Assembly: GCA_030789695.1 (NCBI GenBank)
Contig: CM061134.1
Span: forward strand, 58,969,334-59,033,333
Direction of reading: 5' to 3'
DNA: 64,000 nt
Origin: Scilla litardierei
Taxonomy: Eukaryota > Streptophyta > Magnoliopsida > Asparagales > Asparagaceae
This document shows positions 55,445 through 64,000 of this stretch, one piece after another. Below the pieces are notes generated by a model. The model saw nothing but the letters and a program-made list of their open reading frames with translations, ran no database searches and was not told where the DNA came from. Within the stretch, counting starts at the first letter, position 1. Every line of letters begins with the position of its first letter. A program made the position numbers and the translations under genes.

Positions 55445-58400
55445 ATGGGTTGCTATCTTCTTCATCTCTTTGGCATCCTCTTCTGGGGGTTGTTCTTCTT
55501 GGCTGGCTTTGGGAAAGTTTTTTGCTCCTCTGGTGTTATTAATGCTGGCCATGGGGTTGTCAGGGGGAATGTTGATGTCAATGGCAACATCCCCATTGCC
55601 GCAACTGATGATGACTTCGTGTGTGCCACCATGGATTGGTGGCCACCTGAGAAGTGCGACTATGGCACTTGCAGCTGGGGCCTTGCCTCTCTCCTCAGCT
55701 TGGTGAGATGCTGTTTAATCTCCGTATTTTTTTGGGATTTTTTTGATGTCCTTTTGGAGATTCTGTCCATTTTGATTGTTGTTGATGTAATGCATTTTGA
55801 AATTTTGATTATTATGGGGTCATGCCATTTCATTCCAAGTTATCGATGGTTGAATGCATCTTTTCTGTTGATTTTTGAAGTGGGTTCTTGTTTTTGTTTG
55901 GGATTAATTTCTTTGAAATAAAGCTTGGAAGCTAAATTTCTTGGCTGTTTCAATTTTTCTTTGCTTAGTGAAAAACTATCTTTAAAGGTACAGTCTTTTT
56001 ATGCTGGAGTCTTTTAGACTCCATCTTAATCATCTCCCAGAAGAAATAGAAATAGAAAACTTGTAAATTTTACCATTGTCATCTTCCTTGCTTCTTGGCA
56101 AATATTTGGGATCAGGGTACAATGATGCAAGCAAACCGAGTTCATTAAATTGCCATCAATTTAAGATGATGACTTTTTTTAAATTGTTTTGATAAGTTAC
56201 ATGTCACAAGCTTCAATCTTTAGTGTCTTTTTTTAACAAAACTTACAAAGCTATCTGTAGGATTTGTCCTGCCAATTCTACCTAACATGAGGTGTTCTTC
56301 GAGTGCATGACTGGAAATGCATGAGTGAGAATTGATGTTGTTTGTGATGGATTGGAACAAGTTTTAAGAATTTGGTTGTTCAATTGGAATTACTCTGCCA
56401 ATTACTTTCACTCTCAGGCTTGACCTTTACCTATTCTATGTCAATTCATGTATTAGACAAATATTAGCACATAACTGTTTAATACGATTTAAATATATTT
56501 GTTCGATGGTTTCGATTTTTTGTGTAATATCCATCTAGTACAATATGTGAAATGAAAAGTTGAGGACTTAGTTGGGTGATTGACACATGTATTTCATATT
56601 TTCATTCATGCAGGATCTTTCAAACCCCATTCTTTTGAATGCAGTAAAAGGTAGATTTAATAAACTTCAGACATATATTTATAGCTTACGTTTTTAAAAT
56701 ATCTAATATTTCCCTTTACAATCCTGGATTTTCAGCATTCTCTCCATTAAAAATTCGTCTAGGAGGCACCTTGCAAGATAAGGTCATATATGACACCGGT
56801 GATCCTGGACAACCATGTAAACAATTCGTCAAAAATGCTTCTGAGATATTTGGATACACCGAAGGCTGCTTGCCGATGTGGAGATGGGATGAACTGAACT
56901 ATTTCTTCAAGAAAGCCGGGTAATTTACATATTTATATCGTTGCCTGATCTTGATTAATCCATTTACCCATTCAAATCTTCATGTTTTGTTTAACTATTC
57001 TTTTTTGGTCTTAGATTTGTTCTGTTAAGTACTCAATTTTGCTTTTTATGCATTATTCTGCATCTAGTGGTATGAACCATAGCTAAAAACCCTGTGGGAT
57101 AGATTTAATGGATTATTTTGTTGAGAGAGAATTTAAGGAATATTGATGGCGAATACAGTCATTTAGAGAGCATAATTTGATAGAGATCATGGTTTTAGGT
57201 ATCGGCCGACGTTTCGTTTTGGTTTCAGAGGCAATCGACACCGAAACGACTACATTTTCTCGGTTTCGGCCATTTCGGCAGGTTTCAGTCGTTTCGGTTT
57301 CGGTTTTGGCCGGTTTTGGTCATTTCGGCCCAGGGTTTCGGCCGAAACCGAGGAAGAAGATGATAAAAAAGGAGAGAAGAAAAAACATAAGAAGAAGCAG
57401 AAGAAGACAAAAATATAAAAAATTAAGAAAATTAAGAATCAACAGAAAAAAAAAAAAGAAGAAATAGAAGAAGATGAGGATGCTTACCTCGATGCCGGAG
57501 ATGATCGCTGTCGGAGAAAATCCTCCGTTCGCCGCTTGAAGCGGAGAAGATCGCCGACTACCCTCTCCGCTTGCCGCTCGAAGAAGGGACTCGAGCCCTA
57601 ATTTTGCAATCAATGTAATATGCATAGACCCAATACATACAGACCTAATTAATATTATATATGTAATATAAGTTATTTACAAGTTTGCCATCAATTTAAT
57701 ACAGACAGACCTAATTATTTTTAAATAAGTGTAGTATGTAATATAAGTTATTTACAAGTTTGCCATCAATTTCTATTTAAAACGCAGACCTAATTATTTT
57801 TAACCCATATAACTTATATAACATATATAATATTAACTTATATTACATAAACTAATTAAAAAATCCAAAACGGATGAAACTCAACTCAACTCCAAAACCA
57901 CCGAAACAGGTGAAACCAAAACCGAAACATAAATTTCCGGAAGAACGAAACTGAGACCTCTAACCTTGATAGAGAATACACCTAGTGTTGTTGCAAAATC
58001 GCTTAGCCTAGATTTGCACCATGTAGCATGGACATTTCAAACATAGAAGCCTTGACGTGTCGGATAAATGTCTGACATGCATGTTGGACAGCCATACAAT
58101 GGGTTATTTTTTAGAAAATATTTCTGCATGTTGGCATGGCTATGCTTGCTTAGCATAGATTTTGTACATGATGGAGCTCTCCCTATGAAATGAGATCTAG
58201 ATTCTGAAATATCATACACTCTATCGGTTGATTGGAGTATGGTTATGCTGTCCTTTCAGAACAAGTGTTACCGGCTTACCCTGCTGGCAGTTGTGCACTT
58301 CACAATGTTTTCTTTCATGGACTTCATCTTATCTTCTTGTTTTACATTTTCAGGGCTGTGATTATTTTTGGACTGAATGCCCTTAATGGAAGAGTTCCTT

Positions 58401-61197
58401 TGTCAGATGGTTCATCAGGAGGACCTTGGAACTCCACTAACGCAGCTGCCCTAATTCGTTATACTGTCAACAAAGGGTACACAATCTACGGATGGGAACT
58501 TGGTATGTCTTACGTCGATCAGAACTCTTGTTCATCACTAACCTCTAATACTCTATGTTGCACGAGCATGGACACACCGACACAGGGATTGCATGACACT
58601 GTATGGCAACACTTGTGTAAACTCTAAGGCCTAGTTTGGCAACACTGTTTAGTTTTTGAGAGCCCAAACTAATGTTTTCTGAAAAACAGGCTTGTTTGGA
58701 TGCCAAGAATACAATTTTGGATGCCTTCAAATCTTGAATTGAGTTTTGTGAAAATCCAATCTGAAGAGAGAAACTAATGTTTGTATGGTTACAATTTGGT
58801 TTCATTTTAACTTAAATGAAACACTGGTTTTAGAAACTTTGTTGCTAACTGGGCCTAACACGTGTGCTCAAAATAGAGGAATCATGTCTGATACGTATCC
58901 TATGCACACCTCTCTATGGTTGAATTGTCTGTACTACCTAGCTAGTACTATAGTGTTATGAATTCAAAATTATGGAATCTGCTTGTCATGCACTACTGGA
59001 AATAGGACTTGATATGTTTCATTCGGAAATAGAACTTGGTATGTTTCATGCGATTCTTTTCCTTTGTACTATGAAAATTACATGAAACTCAAACGCAAGG
59101 TTGCGTAGTGGTTGCTTGGCTGCTGAATGATGGAATCTTATTGATCATGCTTGCTTACTGGTTGAAAACAATGAGTTCAGTAAGAAAAAAAATGTCATTC
59201 TGATAATATGAGATAATCAGGAACTTTGGACAATTTATTCAAAGTAGCTTATATATTTATTTATTTTTTCTGGCATTGAAAACCATGCGTCATTTGCATG
59301 CCTTTTTCAATTGAAAAAGAAGACAGGGATCACTTGTAATCTCAATGTCATGTTTTACATCAGGGAATGAATTATGTGGAAACGGAGTTGGAACTAGAGT
59401 TGGTGCAGATCAATACGCTGCAGATGTTATCTCTCTGAAATCTATCGTGGACAACATATACAAAGGTTTTCCAGATGAACCTCACGAAGGTTCCCCAGCG
59501 AAGCCATTAGTCCTTGCACCGGGGGGTTTCTTCGATGCAAATTGGTTTACTGAGCTTATCAAGAAAACAAAACCCAGCTTACTGGATGCAGTTACCCACC
59601 ACATATATAACCTTGGTCCAGGTATCTCTGTGCCATAGGTAAATGATCATTAGGCTCATGAGGTGAAGGTTTTTAACATGTATCTTGATATTCAGGTGTC
59701 GATGAGCATTTGATCGAGAAAATCCTTGATCCATCATATCTTGATGGCATAGCATCCACATTCAGCAATCTCCAAGGAATTATCAAGAGTGCAGGAACTC
59801 AGGCAACAGCATGGGTAGGTGAAGCCGGAGGGGCTTACAACAGTGGCCGCAATCTTGTCACCAACGCATTTGTATTCAGTTTCTGGTAAATATTGAACTC
59901 CCATTATTTTTATAATTTTCCTTTTTCCCAGGTTCAAGGGACTTTTTTTGGATCAAGAATTTTGGTTTTGATTAGAAGTTGAGACATGGCAGGTATTTGG
60001 ACCAGATGGGCATGTCGGCAACATATGATACTAAGACATACTGTCGGCAGAGTTTGATTGGTGGAAATTACGGCTTATTGAATACGACCACCTTCAAACC
60101 AAATCCTGACTATTACAGGTAAGTTTTAACTGGAATTAATACATTTTAAACATCTTGGTTGGATTTTGCATCCTTAGTGTAGTTCTACTTAAAGATTCAT
60201 CGCTTTTGTGGTTGACAAAGTTCTCTGTTGCCAATGGTATAACTGCCAAACACAAATCAAATGTCTATAAAAAATCTTTCTTTTAATTTTCATCAACTTA
60301 AATCAAAATGATAACTAAGATCAAATTGTCTAAGAATACAGACTGCATGAGGCTAAGAGGGAAATTTGAAGTAAATAGATTAAGAACTGAGTAAATCAAA
60401 TTGAACAATCATTGAACAATAAATTTAAAAAAACAAGTTGATGGTGAATGAATGGAATAACCCATACCGAAGAAAACTAAAATATGAAGCTATGAAGTTC
60501 ATGTTATACTTGGACACCATTCCTTGTTGAATAACGACTTCATGGTAGTTACATGAGCTACCAATGCCCGACAATGCTCCATATCGTAACAGAACCATGT
60601 ATCTGATACTCGATGTTCTTCTGACATTCATCTCCACTGGTGCAGTGCTCTTCTATGGCATCGGTTAATGGGAAGGAATGTCCTATCGACAACTTTCAAC
60701 GAGACAAAGAAAATACGCGCATACGCACACTGTGCAAAAGAATCAGTTAGCTATACTCATCATTGTGCTTCGCTTTCCTTTATCCCTTTGCACTTTGCAC
60801 CAATTCAATCTTTTTCGCTTTTCAGGAAGGAATCACGTTACTCTTGATCAATCTTGATGGTAACACCACAACCGAAGTGATTGTTTCGAGCAAGTCAGCG
60901 TTCATCACATCTTTGAGCCATCACGACGGTTGGGCTTCGAGAACAAAGTTCAACCATATACCTCGGGATCGTAAGGCCAGTGGATTCGCCAGGGAAGAGT
61001 ACCACCTCACAGCGCCGAATGGCAACTTGCACAGTCAGACGATGCTGCTAAATGGCAACATCTTGGCGGTTGATCAGAATGGCGAGATTCCAAACCTGGA
61101 GCCTGTCAAGGTTGATGCAACGGAACCAATTACCGTTGCACCATATTCCATTGTATTTGCGCACATTCCATACTTTTACGCTCCTGCTTGCAGGTAG
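55445..61197 (+). CDS. Heparanase-like protein, glycoside hydrolase family 79
   Basis: Nine exons: 55445-55702, 56614-56650, 56736-56919, 58354-58502, 59364-59621, 59696-59885, 59993-60118, 60646-60745, 60826-61197. All introns are GT-AG, every junction keeps the frame, and the product is 557 residues, about the usual length for plant heparanase-like proteins 1/2. A hydrophobic signal peptide (about residues 4-27) predicts secretion to the wall or endomembranes. DDDFVCATMDWWPPEKCDYGTCSWG and RLGGTLQDKVIYD are family signatures. The acid/base Glu is E212 in WELGNELCGNG and the nucleophile Glu is E338 in WVGEAGGAYNSG; both are present. The C-terminus VAPYSIVFAHIPYFYAPAC matches the family's small beta domain. 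The likely reaction is hydrolysis of beta-glucuronosyl linkages, probably on arabinogalactan-protein sugars as shown for plant GH79 enzymes. Intron 3 carries a transposon-like insertion. Confidence 0.93.
57187..57965. mobile_element. Mutator-like non-autonomous element in intron 3
   Basis: A 779-base segment lies between two copies of TTGATAGAGA (57177-57186 and 57966-57975), the 9-10 base target duplication size of MULEs. The ends are imperfectly inverted (GGTTTTAGGTATCGG against GGTTAGAGGTCTCAG). Inside are many TTTCGGCC/GGCCGAAA words (57190-57350), a purine-rich run (57350-57480) and AT-rich sequence. No transposase is encoded. Confidence 0.55.
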
Positions 61198-61587
61198 GCT
61201 TGAGTTTGGTGTGTTTGGTTGAGTCCCTTGTTGAATGGACTACAAAGTAGTCCGTCCATTGAGAGAAGTATGGCCGTAAGGCTGACAGCAAGATGATTTG
61301 TTTTACGAAATCTTTCATCAAATAATGAATGGGAAAAAGGAGGGAATGAGAAAATTAAGATTTTTATTAAAGAGTGGTTTAAATTTGGGGGATGTCTTAT
61401 TATATTAGAAGAACTATGTTGCAGGGAGCAAATAGGTATAGGGAAGTTTGAAGTTTTGAAGTCAGAATTGTGCAGATGTGATTCTTTATGAATATCTTGC
61501 AATTTGGTGCAGGCATCATCCTAACCTTCCATCTTGAGTTACCTTGGCTCACACGTACTTGAATAGCAGAAAACATTATGAAATGGA
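61198..61587. other. 3' flank of the GH79 gene
   Basis: Likely 3' UTR and downstream sequence. AATAAT (61320-61325) is a possible but weak polyadenylation signal. No other feature. Confidence 0.4.
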
Positions 61588-61680
61588 TCTTTTTTTTTTG
61601 ATACATCGAAAAACAGGAATCGAATCCTTGACCTCTCACAAGGAATGGAGAGGGAATACCACTAAGCCAATTAGCTCGGA
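61588..61680 (-). mobile_element. tRNA-derived SINE-like insertion
   Basis: On the minus strand CTAATTGGCTTAGTGGTA contains a good pol III box A (TGGCTTAGTGG). GGATTCGATTCC resembles box B (GGTTCGANTCC) about 35 bases later. An A tail (plus-strand T run at 61590) ends it. Target duplications are not clear. Confidence 0.5.
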
Positions 61681-62387
61681 TGAAGAAAGAGATCTTGAGC
61701 TTAATTGAGAGGGATTCTCTACTGTAGAACATAGCAGACAAGATATAAAACAACGAATATATTTGGTGATAGACCACGTGGTCACAAGCCCACTATCGAT
61801 AAGAGGCACAAGGTTGTGAAAAGGTCGTGAAGACATGCAAACATGACATGCCCAAGGCCTACCTTACGGATGAAAGGCCAATTTGTGAAGTTGAATCATT
61901 AAAACACTCCTTCAAAACCTTATATATAGCTTTGCCATTTAGGTATGAATGAGAATGAGCTGGCTGATCCGGGTCAAATAGATGCTCTCTTCAAACGGGC
62001 GGGCTTTCGGATTGGCATAAAGCTCATATGCTTTTTTCAAAATACCTATATGGGGTTACAGAGGGCTTTGGACAAGCCCATTGGGCATAGCTTAATAAAA
62101 TTATAATAAAAACAATAAAAATAGCAAAATGAGATTCATGCACATGAGATTATATCTATCCACATAATGATATGTAATTATAAATGAGAAGCATATTACT
62201 ATTTTATTAAATAAGAAGGAACCTCTATGAGAGGTAAACGAGTACGGTTGTGGAGGAATTATACCGTGCATACCCATTAAGCATACGCACACATACATAT
62301 TCATACAGACATACATAAACATACATGTGTGCCCACGCATCAACAAGCTTCTTCAACAGTTGAACTAAATTCTTCTTGGAACGTAAA
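61681..62387. other. Unassigned intergenic sequence
   Basis: No gene or repeat recognised. ACATACATA-type simple sequence occurs near 62285-62330. Confidence 0.4.
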
Positions 62388-63873
62388 TGTTGAGGAGACA
62401 AAGTTTCAGGGTGATGGTACATCTACCATATTGAATGCAAGGAAGAAGTATCCATAAGCAGCCAGCCAAAGATCGGCTGCCTACGGGCCTTATTTTCTTC
62501 CTTTTCTCATTTTGTTTTCTCCACCTAATCCTCTTTTTGACTAACCCTCTCTATAAATGTCATTGATGACGTTTTCTTGTAAGCTATCACCCTTATAAAA
62601 GGGGATTAGAGCTAAGCTTTATCAACAGAGAAGAAAAATAGAGAGGGAAAAAAGGGAACATAGAGGGAAGTTCCCCCGTGAAAAAAAAGGGAACAAAAGA
62701 GCACAAAGCTTCTTCCGTGAGAGATGTGTCCAATTCCAGAGAAAATTGTGAGGGTTTTCTTCGGTGAGAGAAAGTTACAATAGAGAGGAAAGTTACCACA
62801 GAGATGTAAAAATTGTAGTTAGCTTTTTGTATAGTGGTGTTTATCTTATGGTAAATATATTTTCTTGAGAGAAATATTAAATGTTTCTTTACTCTCCAAA
62901 TTTTACTGTTTTATTGTAATCACTAATTGTTAAGTCTATTATTTGTCCTTTGTGGCACAATGGTTCATATGGATTGTTGAACAATATGTTACATGAAATG
63001 TTGCACTTATTGTTCAACATCTGTGAATATGACACAATGTGTTCTTATGAAATGTTGAACATTGTGTCATAAGAAATGTTGAACTTGCTGTTCTAACATC
63101 TGAGATCTGTCACCATGGACTTTCTATGTTGCTGTTTGATTTAACCACTGTTGAGGATAAAGCTCGTTGTTATTGATTTGGAGTTTTTGGAGATAAGGAG
63201 TTGCCGTGTCCATTGAACAGTTTCAGATCTTCTCCTTCAGTGCGGATCGGGTGGTTTTCTTTGTTATATTTGTTGAAGCCGTTTGTAGAATGGTAAAGGA
63301 TATGTGTTCGGTTTCAGATCTGTTTGTCTGCTGAAGATCTCTACTTATCTGATCTATCTCGCCTTGCCGCGCTTGGTAATGTTCGGTAAATCCTCAGTGA
63401 TTTTACCGGAAGAATTGTTGACTAACAACTTAACAACTTTGTAGAGCGAAGTAAAAGTTGGAAGTTGCATTGGTGGCGTGTATCGCTTTTGAGGAGATCG
63501 GCTTTTGCGAAAGTGATTTTTGAAGCTCCGGGAGGAGGTTGACGACTACATAGGTAGGGGATCAAGGGAGTTGATCTTGGTCAGTATTGCAAGGGGATCT
63601 TGCACGCAAGGGGAGCTTGCACAAATTACTCCACAGGGTTGATTGAGATCAACCCTTGCAGTTTGTATTGAGGGGGAGTTTGTTTCCCCTAGTATCAAAT
63701 AGCATTGGTGATTGTAATTATCATTATTTTAGTGGAGTAATTTGAATTTCTGGGCGGGGCCCCGCAGATGTAGGTGTGCGCACCGAACCGCGTTACCAAT
63801 GATCATGTGTCGTGCTGTGTTGATTATTATTATTCCCATGTGTTTACTATTTTGGATTGCGTACTAAACTTCA
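62388..63873 (+). repeat. 5' LTR of a Copia (SIRE-type) element; start tentative
   Basis: The end at CA (63872-63873) is fixed by the PBS. The start is placed at TGTTGAGGAG (62388) only because it has the expected form and leads to a TATA box, CTTATAAAAGGGG (62592-62604). The downstream copy is outside the window, so the left limit cannot be confirmed. Confidence 0.5.
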
Positions 63874-63875
63874 AT

Positions 63876-63887
63876 TGGTATCAGAGC
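63876..63887 (+). promoter_or_regulatory. Copia primer binding site
   Basis: TGGTATCAGAGC, a perfect initiator tRNA-Met type PBS, two bases after the LTR end. Confidence 0.9.
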
Positions 63888-63949
63888 AGGTCATCCGCAT
63901 TCTTTGTTTGTCAAAGGGGGTGTGATTCCGCTGTTTGAGTACGTCAACC

Positions 63950-64000
63950 ATGAACACGAAGGAGGGAGCTTCTGTGACTCGGCCTCCGTTGCTCACCGGT
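63950..64000 (+). CDS. Copia gag, N-terminal end, runs off the window
   Basis: The ATG at 63950 opens MNTKEGASVTRPPLLTG. The RPPLLTG/RPPLLDG phrase is the usual beginning of gag in SIRE/Maximus Copia elements, 62 bases after the PBS. The frame is open to the window edge. Confidence 0.75.
   Translation, partial: MNTKEGASVTRPPLLTG

Noticed and set aside
57177..57625. Basic and hydrophobic ORFs in intron 3
   Set aside because: Products of the purine-rich and TTTCGG-repeat stretches of the MULE-like insertion, spliced out of the GH79 transcript.

Overview
The window is nuclear DNA from a flowering plant with a repeat-rich genome. The evidence is one spliced GH79 heparanase-like gene, nested LTR retrotransposons of plant lineages (Athila, Tat/Retand, Copia, SIRE-type, chromovirus-like, TRIM) and a rearranged plastid-DNA insertion. 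The species cannot be named. An ACG start on the plastid-derived rpl2 fragment is only a weak taxonomic hint. Nothing prokaryotic is visible.

Layout. (1) 1-9224: minus-strand Athila-lineage DNA arranged as two tandem units sharing one LTR (4973-6636). It holds a broken pol, an unfamiliar 326-residue ORF where gag should be, and an ORF3 remnant. (2) 9225-10317: plus-strand fragment of another Athila-like element (LTR end, PBS, a relative of the 326-residue ORF). (3) 10320-36500: three nested elements. An old Copia element (gag only) has its 3' LTR split by a Tat/Retand element (16250-35740, TSD GTCGC). That element is split by a young Athila element (21070-33035, TSD ATAAC). Neither the Tat nor the inner Athila element encodes RT, RNase H or integrase. 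Tat keeps gag plus an antisense, intron-containing ORF. Athila keeps gag-protease and ORF3. (4) 36501-40760: LTR remnants, a SIRE-type Copia 3' end, and plastid DNA (rpl2 start, rpl23 pseudogene, trnS-GCU). (5) 40761-48934: non-coding LTR element with 2.4-kb LTRs and TSD CTATT. (6) 48935-55300: gypsy fragments, a three-LTR TRIM array (51889-53381, TSD CATTG) and a low-complexity repeat. (7) 55445-61197: the only convincing host gene, nine exons, GH79, with a DNA-transposon-like insertion in intron 3. (8) 61198-64000: a SINE-like insert and the start of another Copia element.

The most unusual content is in non-coding parts of the retroelements. The inner Athila LTR carries five stem-loops with an invariant 14-nt loop and five different self-complementary stems. 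Both Athila families carry a family-specific palindromic motif array in the LTR U3 and again upstream of ORF3, followed by a TATA-like box, which suggests a shared two-promoter control system. The Copia leader holds three long hairpins, each exposing the same apical sequence. The Tat antisense ORF has its own TATA box and two frame-preserving introns. All reading was by eye; no alignment, folding or database search was run.
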